Shown here: positions 1 to 10,961 of the stretch, piece by piece
Layout: each line of letters starts with the position of its first letter
Position numbering within the stretch: the first letter of the stretch is position 1
Assembly (NCBI GenBank): GCA_027605045.1
Contig: JAQFWX010000011.1
Span: forward strand, 992,001-1,056,000
Direction of reading: 5' to 3'
From: Phallus indusiatus
Taxonomy: Eukaryota > Basidiomycota > Agaricomycetes > Phallales > Phallaceae
Length of the DNA: 64,000 bases
Position numbers and translations under genes: made by a program
The notes under the pieces: generated by a model
The model's input: the letters and a program-made list of their open reading frames with translations, nothing else
The model's database searches: none
Told to the model about the DNA's origin: nothing

Positions 1-637
1 TTTTCCGTGTGTAATGGCATCCTCCAACCCAGCGGCGGTCAGCTGGCCCACGTCGCAGGAACCATTCCATATCTGAGACAAAAAGGGATGACTAGGTTCG
101 ATAACCGTCTGGTGATAAATCTGCGCATTTTCTGCCGTGTTTTTGGCCAGCGAGCCAAAGTTCGACTGGAGAAAATCAGTACAGGTCCAACCCGTAGCAG
201 GATTCAACATGTTCTCATCCGGATAGGCGTTGTCTGGCGTCCTCTACATAAATGTGAATAAGAAAGGATCATCTCTCAGAGAAAAATAAACCATACTTTG
301 TGGTGACGAATCATAACATTCATATAAACGAGTTCTGCACTCGATGAGTTGGGCGGGACAGAATAATGGGCAGCATTGACGTGCGGGGCATTGCAATAGT
401 TGTACCTATGTAACGCTTAGTTGAATTGCGAGCCTTCGAGTCTTAGGAGGGTGGTTCTACTGACGTATTCCAAGGAAGATAAGATGGAGTTTGTGAGCCC
501 GAATAGACACCGTTCACCGAGTCAAACGGTGATCTCGACGTGGAGGTGTCAGCGCTGGCTGCGACCGCGGCGAGTGCTACCGGCCAGTCCAAGACCAAAG
601 GGATAAAGTTCAAGAGACGCAACTTGGAAAAACCCAT
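1..637 (-). CDS. Secreted histidine acid phosphatase-like protein, 5' part (cut by window edge)
   Basis: Partial gene running off the left end. Exons on the minus strand: 637-465, 405-297 and 243 to the edge, with introns of 59 and 53 nt. The ATG at 637 is followed by a hydrophobic stretch that reads as a signal peptide, so the product is probably secreted. Joining exons 2 and 3 creates RHHKRTPDN, the fungal version of the histidine acid phosphatase active-site motif (phosphoglycerate-mutase fold), in which the first His is phosphorylated. A GQLTAAG stretch further on is also typical of the family. Substrate cannot be told from the fragment; phytate or other phosphomonoesters are usual. The acidic catalytic motif nearer the C-terminus lies outside the window. 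Confidence 0.85.
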
Positions 638-1196
638 TCTCTCGGTGAGATTGCGAAATGAACGTAAATTATATATATGATAGTCGAACGTGCACCACCT
701 CCAGTCCATCGGTCGAAAAGAAGTTGAATAAAATTAGCGTCGCATATGAAGTATGATCCACGGAAAAACATTCAGATTGGAAGAAACAGATTCTGTGTTG
801 TATCGACGTACAACGAGACATCGATTTTCAGGGCATCGTTATATGTGTCTCAAACGTTCATCGGCATCCGGCCCTGCAATTACTGTGGAGATCATCACAT
901 GAGTCGAGTTGGCGCGATTGCACATGTCATCACAATCATATTCAGCTCATCATCTAGCGGTAAAGAAGCAGCCCATTGCCCATTGAATAGCAGTCTTCTC
1001 TGCATGACAGGTAGATTCGCATGTAGACAAAGCTCACGAGACAGTAATGAGCCATTTTAGCGGACAAGTCTACAAAAGTCTCTCGAGGCGACGTTCAGTT
1101 ATACTTCGTCATAGCTTATCTGATAATTAATACCCGTCATATATGCTCTATGTTCTAAATAAATAAATTAAGTAACTGAACACGTGGGCGAAAACC
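638..1196. other. Intergenic, no gene seen
   Basis: Lies between the acid phosphatase start and the PINX1 stop. A 104-codon plus-strand reading frame at 746-1060 has no recognisable domain and no intron pattern, so I do not call it. The stretch should hold the acid phosphatase promoter and the PINX1 terminator. Confidence 0.6.
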
Positions 1197-2228
1197 TCAT
1201 GGTTTCTGCTTTTTCAGCCGTAGTTTCTCTGAGAAGTAGTCGGCCATACTTTTCTCGCTTTTTCGTAACAGGTTCGTCTCTAGTTTCGGGCTGGTCATTT
1301 CTTCTTTGATAGTCGCATCGACAGCAAAGACAGGCACCGGCTCGGCGGTATATGGTGGTGTGGTATCAGTTTCCCCGGTGGTCGATATACCTAGGATTTC
1401 TTTCATGCTTTGAGAGGAAGTCGCAGCTAACCGTTTGGCGGCCAAGTGTCTTTTTCTATGACTGCCAAAAAAGGGCTCAGATACTCAATCAGATCAAGAT
1501 GTAAGGAAATACTTACGCTCTGTATACAGGCCCTTTTGTCGTAGAGTCTTTTTCACCAGTTTGGGGGACATCAACATTCGGTGTAACAAGTGTCGAGTCA
1601 CTTATAGCTACTTCTTTATCTTCGTTCGTTTCTTTATTTTTCTTCTTCTTATCCTTCTTATCCTTCTTGTCCTTTTTTCGGCTTTCCTTTATTGGCTTTT
1701 CCTCAGTTTCTTCATTGGATGAACGTTTCCGCTTTTTCTTATTCATCTGACCAGGCTCATCCAGAGACGGTTCAGAGACTGAGGCTTTGTGAAATCCTGA
1801 TAATGAAATGGATTCCTGAGGTTCTTGAGGGGTGTCTTGCGTTTGATTGAGTCTACTAAGGAGCCTGTCGTATTCTTGACCTGCTCTCCAGTCGTCGGCT
1901 TCAGGTCCTCGTCGGTTGGCACCAATGCCTAGCAAGTCCAACTTTTGATGAATCTGAAATATTACAAGATAAAGGGCTGCTCTCTATTTATTCATCAATC
2001 CTCACCTTAATGTTATCTTTACGACCATCTCCCGTTAGACCTAGACCTTGTCCAGACGTCCACCCCAAACTTTGTAGGTATTTTTCTCCAAATTTCGATG
2101 AATCTGACCAGCATTCAGATCACAATATTTCTTTCTTATTTATTTTGAAGAAACTCACCATCTATCCATGTCAAATTACGAGGATCCGCACCTATACGTT
2201 GCTTGATTTTTCGTCCTGCAAGTCCCAT
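1197..2228 (-). CDS. PINX1: PINX1/Pxr1 G-patch protein
   Basis: Four exons (2228-2159, 2103-2006, 1953-1517, 1461-1197; introns 52-55 nt) give 289 aa. The N-terminus MGLAGRKIKQRIG and the G-patch core (KYLQSLGW, then GQGLG, about residues 27-60) match the PinX1/Pxr1 family, which acts in snoRNA processing and ribosome biogenesis and, in animals, binds telomerase. A middle segment is extremely lysine-rich with KKDKKDKK repeats, a nucleolar-type tail. The conserved YRAHRKRHLAAKR block is restored only by splicing exon 3 to exon 4. Role inferred from family. Confidence 0.93.
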
Positions 2229-2240
2229 CGAACTCGCTCA

Positions 2241-2274
2241 GCGCTAGTACATTACTAGCGCCGCATCATGCGGC
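2241..2274. promoter_or_regulatory. Two adjoining perfect palindromes just upstream of PINX1
   Basis: GCGCTAGTA/TACTAGCGC with a 3-nt spacer (2241-2261) overlaps by two bases a second one, GCCGCA/TGCGGC, also with a 3-nt spacer (2260-2274). They begin 13 bp upstream of the PINX1 ATG, so they lie in its core promoter or 5' leader. They could be dimeric factor sites or an RNA hairpin in the leader; nothing here decides which. Confidence 0.5.
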
Positions 2275-2617
2275 AAATCCCTGCCCACAGAGGTTGCAGC
2301 AAACGCCGTTACATATAGCTTGAAGCCCCAAATCGGATACACACAGTTGGGAATTCGATGGAGCGGTTCTGAAAAAAAGACGGACGACATTGGAAAACTC
2401 TTCTGGAGACAATAAGGACATCTCGGAATTCCATTCCCGTCTCGAATGCAAAGCTTTAGGTGCTATATCCATGTCAGATTCTTCAACTATTTGTCGAATA
2501 AACCGCTTTATCTAAAGTAGCAAGATCGTTAACCGTACCGGTATCCGTGAACCTGTTGTTGACTACAATCCAAACATTATTATCATTGCAACAAAAACGT
2601 CATCCCATATCATACTA

Positions 2618-3066
2618 CCCTTACAGCGGTTCTCAAAAACCTTGTCAGAGCGGATTTTTTTTTTTTTTTGATTCCGTTGCAGTAAATCGTATGAACACTT
2701 TCCACAAAATGCCATTCTAATAAATTTAATATGCTAATTTTTTGCACTATCTTGTATATTTTCCTCCTACACATTCCTAAGTGAAGCCCAAATTGGTGTG
2801 AGAATGTGTAATGCTAAGTTTTGCGCGTCTATGCATGCAGTATGCGGCGTAGTAGATATAGCTTACTGGTCCATCTTGAAGGATTCCTATCCATGATATA
2901 ACACTAGAATTCATTATTTCTTATGTTATTTATTCTATTACTAAAAGAAAAAATAGAGAAAATCCTTCCTGAAGCTTTTATTGAGTAAGTGCAAGGTCCG
3001 GCGCCTAGTGCCCTAGGTAAAAAAAAAATTCCGCGCTGACAAGGTTTTTGAGAAACCCTGTAAGGC
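2618..3066. mobile_element. Non-autonomous DNA transposon (MITE)
   Basis: The two ends are inverted copies of each other: 2618-2654 against 3030-3066, 33 of 37 positions matching, each followed inward by a long T tract. The dinucleotide TA flanks both ends (2616-2617 and 3067-3068), as in a target duplication. The 449-bp interior is AT-rich and has no reading frame resembling a transposase. A TA duplication suggests mobilisation by a Tc1/mariner-type enzyme, but the terminal motif CCTTACAG is not one I can assign. Inserted between PINX1 and the Zn2Cys6 gene. Confidence 0.75.
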
Positions 3067-3161
3067 TAAAAGGTTTTACATCGTATGCAAAAGCGGTGAT
3101 CGAATTTGATTCAAATGTCAGTTTTAGACTCAGATGTGACTGGCCCAATAATTGATTTAAA

Positions 3162-3198
3162 CTCAATTTCTGTTCCAGATTTAGGACCAGAAATTGAG
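3162..3198. repeat. Perfect 11-bp inverted repeat
   Basis: CTCAATTTCTG at 3162-3172 pairs with CAGAAATTGAG at 3188-3198 across a 15-nt loop. It lies between the MITE and the 3' end of the Zn2Cys6 gene. It may be a hairpin near a transcript end, or chance. Confidence 0.35.
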
Positions 3199-3440
3199 CT
3201 CCGAGAGGCATGTGAGACCCCTGCTTGGGCAGGGAACATAAAAAAGCAGATGATAAATTTAGGCGGTGTGTCACTCAGACACTGACGATGTTGATTCGAA
3301 AACAAAAAATATAAATTATTCTAGGATATCAGAATTGAAATACGCTATATATAAGTTAAATGGACAGGATACTTCGTAATATACAAACATCACATTAGAA
3401 TACAACCACATAGTGAGACAAGTATGAAAACACTTCGATT

Positions 3441-6400
3441 TTAAGGATTTTTTCCATAATCTGGGGGAATAACATCCAAAGAAAATATATGTCCATACCA
3501 ATCATCCAAGAAGTTCCACTCTCGAAGATCAGCTGAAACGTCCATAGGTGAATACTCGGCTTGACCAGCATAATACGAGCCCTGGCCATTCGGGGCAATG
3601 ACCTGCACGTTCCTAGTGTCGTAAGGAACAGTACCATTTTGAACCTCGGATACATATCCATATCCTGGGACAGCCTGAACAGAGGTCCCTCCTTGAGAAT
3701 AAGGATCAACAGGTATGGCTGCCAAGTGGTGCTGATCTACTTCCTTTGGATAAAGGGCGGGAACGGTCGATAAAGGTGACATTCCGCTGGCTACGGATCC
3801 ATCAGAGGACACAAAGTGCTCTGGATCTCCAGAGACACCTCGTGGTGACCGATCGTGTAAAAACGCTGAAGAATCAGATTGGGAGCTTGTTTCGGTCATT
3901 CCGGGCGATATTTGTCGTTGAGACGGAGAATAAACGGATTGATTTGTGGACGAGGCGGGTGTTTCCTTTACGGCCCTGATTAAACCCGAATGAGCACCTA
4001 TTACCGCTATTGCACTCATGTCATTCTCTGGATCCAGTTTCGCAACAACATGTTGCGTGCTGGAATTCCCCGTGTTGGAATTCTTTGGATGCCGACTATG
4101 GTCACTGAGTGTTTGTATAGCATCGTGACTGCGTTCCGCCATACGGGACACAAAAGGCTTATAAAACGAGTCAAAATAAATATTGGTATCATGAACAATA
4201 GCAACACAAACATACGCCGTCTGCGAGAGCTCGCCCTCCATATATTGAAGCTTTGCTGTATAACTCATTCGCATCGTCCAGGCGCTTGGCCGCCAATGGG
4301 GCCAGTCGGGAGCTCGGACAATGGGTAGTCACAGTTCCCAAAACGAACACGGAACACAATGTATGACTCCAACATAAGAGTGCTCGCGACATAGTAGCAG
4401 GGTAAGCTCGAAAGAGTTCACCGGCATTATGTATGAGAGACATCGCCGAATCATAAGCACCCGAGACGGAAAGGCCGTACTTGGTGTGCTGAGGATCGGT
4501 GGGATTATTGCAAACAGCTCGGATGAAGAACGTGCGGTGTAGATAAAGCAGAGCTGAAATTTGATTTCAGTTTTGTGAGCATTTACGTAGGATAGCCTAC
4601 TTGCCACTATCGCGATGGACCAGTTTAACGTAAAGTTCCATGGCAGTCGCCTCGTCCACACGGCTAAATCCTACAGGATGGCCATTAGTAACACCGACTT
4701 CGCCCTCAGAGCATATCTTTCGTATTTTACGATCCAACTCCACAACCAGATTGTATGTCGGTACCCGAAGTCCAAAAGCTTGTCGAACCAGAGGTGTTAG
4801 GCATTCAGCTGCAAATCGGTATCTGAAATGATGCACTGTATAGTTTCTCAGCATTTCTGGGGGCAATATAATGATTGTAAGTATTTACGGTTCGTCTCTT
4901 GGTTTGGATATTTTGGCATTGCAACATCAGTGGGAATTAAAACCAGCGTGGCTGGACGGCCATGTGAGAGACACTCCGTAAGTTCCAGCGAATAGAGCTC
5001 CCAATAAACTTTGCTACGTCTGTCTGCGTCGACAGATTCTAAACCAAGCTTCAGCGAATTGCGATCTGAAAAGGGAGCATGTAAGATCGAGGTTGGCAGG
5101 CGATAAAAGCGACCTACGCAATCCCATCTTGAATTATTTAGATTTAGCCTCGTTATGGATAAATGTTTTTGAGATACTTACACTCTGGGCCAGCTTAGTT
5201 GCAAATGCTGTTAACATCCAGGCATCACCGCTACCAATAATCTTCCCCCACATTTCCTATTGAAATTGGTCTACAGACGAAAATCTGGAACCCGTTAACT
5301 ACATTACCTCGAAATATGCCAGAAGAATCTAAAAAGTAGAGAGAGCTCTCGCAAAACCCATTATAAAGGAGATAAAAAACTTACCAATGTTTCGATGGTA
5401 GTAATTGTGGCATTTTGCATGATGTTCATGCTTGTTAACGCTGAGCGTGCTAGACATGCATACGCCTCGGCCTCATAGTTGAAAGGCGTGAGGTCTAAAT
5501 CTACCAAGGCCCCTAAGGCGAAATATGCAAAAATCAAAGCAAGCTCGTCTGCACGAATTCCACTTTCAGAAAATGAAGCCACTGGATTGTTATTTTGAAC
5601 GCTAGCGCCAGCATAAACTTTCCAAAATAAATCTTCAAACCACCCGTCCACAGGAACGACGTCCGTCCTGAGAAGATATTCAACAATTAGTACCTATTTC
5701 TCTTTATCAAACCAAATTACGACTGAGAACTAACAGTCGATACATGTGTCGTTTATAATTTTCGCGCAGTCCCCGTGCTCTGTCAAGAGGTGGAAGATGT
5801 TGCCATATTCGCTCTTGAATAAGATTTGTAGCTTCGCCGAGGGTTAGGAAAGGGAACGACTGGTACAACATCGCGACCTCGGATGATACCAAAATACTTG
5901 GTTCAGAAGGTTGAGTCAAGCCACTTTCTCTGCGGTACTAAGGAAGCATATGAGAATAAGACCATCATAATAGCGACTCGCTGCGTACCCTAAACAAACG
6001 CTGGAATGGGTCTAATCACTATTGACTGCTAGACAATTGCATTTGTCCACTTACCTCCACACAGGCACTCCTTCCTTCATACCTCGAACGAACCCCCTCT
6101 TCATCCACATGGAGAGTACCAAAAGTCTCCTCCAAGTAATCGCTCTCTTCGCTGTCAGCCTGCATATCGTTGTCTGGCGAGTCCCCTTGAGGCTTTTTAC
6201 GTTTGCCCGAAGCTTTCCTTTTGAAAGACATGCCGGACAGCAAAGGATGTGGTTCAGGAGATACCTGCGCATGTGCAACTTCGAGGGCACCCTCTAATTC
6301 GAGTATACGACCTCTCAGCTCCGAAAGTTTCTGATATAATTGTTCCTTGTCCGTGAGCGACGCGGGAGGTTTGTTCCTCGTCGGGAGCGAACCTTTTGGT

Positions 6401-6796
6401 TGTGAATTTTTAACATTTGTTGAGATGACGCATAATAGCAACGGAGCTACCTTCAGGACACAATTCAGCAATACCTATTTAAGACATTAGAACGTAACTT
6501 ATGATGGAATATAAGGCGGCTAATTACCTCGTTTTTGGCAACTACCACAAGGAAATACACGATCACACCTGCGGTAATATTAAAAGAAAAGTACTCATAT
6601 TTTGAGAGAGAATATAATTGCCTCAGTTTTAATCTACATAAACTAAACTTAAAACGTATACACTTTAGTGGGATACCGGGACGGACCTTCGACATTCAGC
6701 GCAGCTTAGGGTCTGGTTCACCGCCGGTTTCCTAGTGGTAGACGTTCGCGAAGGTTTTGATTTGGAGGGTGCGGGTGCTTTTACGTTTTGCTCCAT
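3441..6796 (-). CDS. Zn2Cys6 fungal transcription factor rich in micro-exons
   Basis: About 862 aa from 15 exons: 6796-6687, 6633-6622, 6568-6528, 6474-6451, 6392-6055, 6000-5989, 5937-5735, 5667-5385, 5328-5308, 5256-5182, 5127-5118, 5065-4889, 4835-4608, 4553-4216, 4157-3441. Splicing restores a perfect zinc cluster, CAECRRLKLRC then CGSC then C (C-x2-C-x6-C-x5-C-x2-C-x8-C), although the motif is spread over four exons. A regulatory middle region of the fungal_trans type follows (MGLHR, then the FGRP-like HGRPATL block), and the C-terminus is disordered. Introns are 51-67 nt; the one at 6569-6621 starts with GC. An alternative start is the ATG at 6835. Nuclear DNA-binding regulator by family; targets unknown. 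Confidence 0.9.
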
Positions 6797-7274
6797 TGTT
6801 TCACTGAGTATCCAAGGTTGTTCAGACCGAGGCATTACTGTTGGCTCTGGTCTGACTTCTGGTCCACATGCCACTGCGCTCAGAATTCGAGCTCCGCATA
6901 GCTTCTGATTGCACTGCGTCCACTTCAATGTGGCAAGCGCTGAAAAGTGGGAACAAGGCCTGAAGTTTCCACAAAGATCTGATTGAATGACGTCTTGAGG
7001 AATGTTCGGAAGATTTTGAGCTCAAAACAATAATCAATTGGTAGTAATTTAGGTCAGCTACTCCTCCAGATGATTCGTGGTTTCGCACAGAGCTGGTGCC
7101 TAGCTGACATGCGTTACTGTACTAGATACAGGATAGACATATAACTTGAAGTTTCGTGTTCTGCACGAGGAAATAATTTGGACTGCGTATTGATCGAGTA
7201 ACCAGGTCAAAACTTTGCTTATGGCAGTCTCGCCAAATGCTTAACTTGAAGCTCTTTTACTCAGGACACCCTCG
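6797..7274. promoter_or_regulatory. Divergent promoter region
   Basis: About 480 bp separate the starts of the Zn2Cys6 factor (minus) and the dynactin gene (plus). I see no further gene; the region must carry both promoters. Confidence 0.5.
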
Positions 7275-8053
7275 ATGACGCAACCTATTTTCTATATCAA
7301 AACTGAGTATATTGAAACTGTACGAATACTTCGTTTTCTTCATATTCAAGTTGGTCAATATACTCTATCAGGATACCGGTAATAAAGTTTCCAGGCGAGC
7401 TGCTATCGCGGGACCTCAAAACATCATCCTTGGGGGGAAGACCATAATATCTAATGGCGCAATAATACGTGGGGACCTTCGACGCACAGGACCTGGACAT
7501 GCCGTAGTCATTTCAGTTGGTCGTTATTGCCTCATAGGCGAAGGATGCGTTATGAGGTACCTATCTACACGTGGTCCCCTTTTTTTGACTTATTTTGAGT
7601 GCATTCAGGCCTCCCTATAAAACATATCGCGGAAATTTTAATTATTATCCCATGAAGATAGGAGATCATGTCCATATTGGTGCCAATTCGATCGTTGAAG
7701 CCGCTACAATAGGTAGCCATGTGGAAATAGGAAAGAACTGCGTCATTGTAAGCTAAGAAATGCCCCGTTTTTTTCTTCATTTTCATTGAGAACAAGGGCA
7801 AATTCACCATTATAAAAGACTGCGCAAAAATAGCTGATAACACCATTCTACCTCCAAACACCGTGGTTCCTGCCTTGGCTCTTTTCTCTGGCAATCCGGG
7901 TATGTGCGCAGGAATTTTCGCGAGATTGGAACCCTTACGATGTCTTTATTAGGCCAGTTTGTTGTAGATTTACCTGAGACAACGCAAGAATCTGTAGAGG
8001 CTTACACTAAACAGTATTACTCTCGCTTCCAGCCGCTCAGTAGTGAGAACTGA
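7275..8053 (+). CDS. DCTN5: Dynactin subunit 5 (p25)
   Basis: Five exons (7275-7319, 7372-7556, 7609-7747, 7797-7899, 7953-8053; introns 49-53 nt) encode 190 aa, the usual length. The order of motifs matches animal DCTN5: YIETDTGNKVSR near the N-terminus, GKTIISNGAIIRGDL, then hexapeptide repeats of a left-handed beta helix (IGDHVHIGA, IGSHVEIGKNCVIG) and a C-terminal helix. p25 sits at the pointed end of dynactin and links dynein to cargo such as early endosomes in filamentous fungi. The stop lies 77 bp from the convergent GT61 stop. Confidence 0.96.
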
Positions 8054-8130
8054 AGGAATCACAATTTCATACATATATAAACCCAAAAAATGCCCTGTAA
8101 TTTAAATTGGATATGATACATAATAGCAGT

Positions 8131-9907
8131 CTAATCAATTTGCGAGAGTCGTTGATGACATAATTGCGCAACAACTTCACCATCGATGCGGATATCGTTT
8201 CCTTGGAATTCGGGGGGAACGAATAAAGGAGGTAGATCTGGAGACGAAAAATACCTATATGGGCATATGATGAGCATATCGGAAGATAATATACTAGACA
8301 TAGGGCTAACTTGTCATTCCAAAAGCCGTAATGTTTAATACCCAAGGCCCGCGTGGTCCATTCATAATCTTGGGTAAACCCATGTCCATAATAAAATTCC
8401 ATAACTGTTGTTCTCTTGCTTGGCTTCATCCATAACAGGGCCGTAAGTCCATTACCATGCACGCCCATTAATATCTTGCAACGCATAAATTGGACGACAC
8501 CATACAGACAATCTCGTCACATACCGTCGTACGACTAGCCAGTCTAACCTGTTCCCTGCGAGAGATTTTGTCCATACTTACAATGTTGACTTCGTACCCA
8601 TACTGATCTCGTAGTTTATACAACTCTTCAACCAGTCGGTCGTGGTCTTCAGGAAGAAGCATTCGTCGGCCCCATTCCTGCCTCGAGACGTACGTTATGA
8701 CATTGCCTGTTTCGGCACGTGGATCACCCCCGGACGCTTCAACAACGTTGTTCCGAATTGTAGCCCACCAATTAGGTCCACCAGGCAATTTAAAAGGTGC
8801 GCCAGTCATGCGACTGTTGAGGCTAAACACCGGACTACGCATAGCTGCTATCCGGTCACCTAGAACCACTCTTTCGAAAATGTAGGGCATATCCATCGAT
8901 ATCCTTTCATCCCAATCTTCCTTATATTCTATGGCGACGGATGGAAATGCTGCTTTAGTGATGAATATATTCATTCTTGGGTGATCCGACCAATCATCCC
9001 GGAGTATGTTGGGCATAATGATTCGTTGGGGAGACGTTAGGTTTGTTTCCCCGTTCGGTTGTATATTCAGGTCTAAAGCAGAATATGTTCTCCATGAACC
9101 CAAAAGTACTTCCGCAGACCAATGATAATAATGATGAACGCTAAGGAAGAAAGACGATGAAGATGAGGACGGGCGAAAGTTGCTTGGATAAATGCTTTGC
9201 TTACAATTCGGAGGTATCAGTCACGATAAACTGATGGGGAAAAAAGGTACGGATGAAGAATATAAAAGTATTGATAACCTACGACGTACGCTTGTTCCGG
9301 ATAGAGAATGCCGTAGGAAGGAAATAGGGTCGAAGCCTCTTCCGGAGATAAAATTCTCAGGTCTGCGTCAGTTGGAAGCTGTCTGCGCATGATTTCAATG
9401 TCATGACTGAACCCTACTGGGGCCGAGAGAAACATAGCCCTGTCCGGTAGCTCTTTATGCTTTGAGCTGACGAAGAAAAAGGTTCCATTGTATAGGTAAA
9501 CACAGTCAAGCACATTCCAACCTGTTAAGAACATCATTTCATGTTCTGACAGGGGATCGACTAGAACAAGATGGTGACAATATTTTACCTGGTGCATGAA
9601 CCAACAGCTCTGTCTCGGGCATTGCATACCCTTGCCATTTGATTAAAGTTTCTTTGGCAGTTTGTTTTTCTGGTTTTCGCCAGCTTAACTGGTCAGGACG
9701 GAAATCGTCACTGTCGGGTTCCATGGAATCTTCAAATTCTGGTTGCAACTTCCAACTATAGAGGCTCATATTTCTAGGCCAATCATCTAGCGCATTCCGA
9801 ATCGCCCCCAATGGTCGATGAACTCCCGTAAACTGGGAGATAAGAAAAGGAAGTGTCAGTACGACGAGTACGAGCGCGATTGTTCTTCGCGATAATAGTG
9901 AACGCAT
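8131..9907 (-). CDS. Glycosyltransferase family 61 (DUF563) protein
   Basis: Six exons (9907-9589, 9545-9283, 9230-9205, 9140-8525, 8474-8311, 8254-8131) give 503 aa. The start shows a short basic tail then one hydrophobic anchor (residues 8-25), a type II Golgi or ER topology. The DUF563 core is clear: HHYYHWSAE, then RTTILMGVHGNGLTALLWM, where the HGNG block belongs to the nucleotide-sugar site of the GT61/EOGT group. Exon 3 is only 26 nt. The longer in-frame start upstream would use TTG, so ATG 9907 is chosen. Likely an O-glycan or polysaccharide transferase; acceptor unknown. Confidence 0.9.
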
Positions 9908-10263
9908 CGTTAAAGGCCGGCGCTGTGGAGAATTGTCCCAGATGAGCAACTCGGGGGACAGGGAATTAAAGTTCAAAGTAATAAGGTATCTTGAAGGGCA
10001 CTACAGCCGGAGACTGACTGGCATGTCAGAAGTCACTCGGTCACACCGTTCCGAAGCAGTTCCTGGAACCATGTCATAAATTTCATAACCGATGTCTTTT
10101 ACTTTCGAAATGTTGTAATGTCAGAAAACAAGCTTTGTATTGCCACTATATCAACTAAAGTAAAATTACTGGATTTGTGTGGTTGACCACTGAATAGATA
10201 ATATCGGGTGCCATTACGTATTAATTGTCTTAACATTCATAGAAATTAGTAGTGTCCTGAGGG
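9908..10263. promoter_or_regulatory. Intergenic, promoter of the GT61 gene
   Basis: Between the GT61 start and the stop of the C2H2 gene. No coding signal recognised. Confidence 0.5.
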
Positions 10264-10961
10264 TTAGAAAGAGGAATAAAATGAATTAGGGGAGGCTCCG
10301 GAGGAGCCAGAAGAAGGGTATCTAGACGAGGCTCGACTGGTAGTTGCATTATCAATATCGTGAATGCCATGCTGATCGCGCATATGACGGTTGCGGTTCG
10401 ATTTGACATTGAAAGGCTTGTGACATACGGTACAGAGGAATACTATGACGAATAAGTTAACAGTTGCAGCATGATAGAAGGACGTTAACTCACAAGGGGA
10501 ATTGTTATTATGCGTGACCATATGAGTCTGCATGAAATGTTATCAGTGCTACAGGGAAGAGTGCCATTGTCACATACCTCCAATCCACTAGGACGATCGA
10601 AAGATTTGTAGCAATTAGGACACTGATGCTTTTTGCTGGGATCGGGTTGAGAAGGAGCGTGAAGTATACCCTGCGGCGTGTGAGATATAGGACCTATGGG
10701 AGTTAGTCCTTGTGCATTAACATGGAAAGCCATGAAGGCATGGTCGTTGTTGGAGGGATAACTGGGTGTGGCTCTCTGCGTCGAGCTTGAGGCGGGGATA
10801 GAATAGGGTGTCTTATAAAAGAAAAATAAGTGTGGCGCCAATAAAGCATTATTTACGCTAAAACCCACGGAGTCTGCGGAGAAAGAGGAGTGGGTTCGAT
10901 TAAATTCGCGGCCACGGTCGCTGTGAGTGTTGGAAGAGCTGTAGTAGAATCCAGAAGACAT
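10264..10961 (-). CDS. Two-finger C2H2 zinc-finger protein
   Basis: Exons 10961-10869, 10811-10578, 10527-10494 and 10442-10264 give 179 aa. The two C2H2 fingers are at the C-terminal half: CPNCYKSFDRPSGLETHMVTH and CTVCHKPFNVKSNRNRHMRDQH. Both are interrupted or joined by introns, and the second is completed only after splicing. The N-terminus is Ser/Asn/Thr-rich and disordered. The intron at 10812-10868 is 57 nt, has no stop and keeps the frame, so a 198-aa isoform is possible. Probable DNA-binding regulator of the small fungal C2H2 type. Confidence 0.82.

Noticed and set aside
746..1060. 104-codon plus-strand reading frame
   Set aside because: No known domain, odd composition and no supporting introns; expected by chance.
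3005..3274. Minus-strand reading frames across the MITE end
   Set aside because: They cross the terminal repeat and do not start with ATG; no transposase features.
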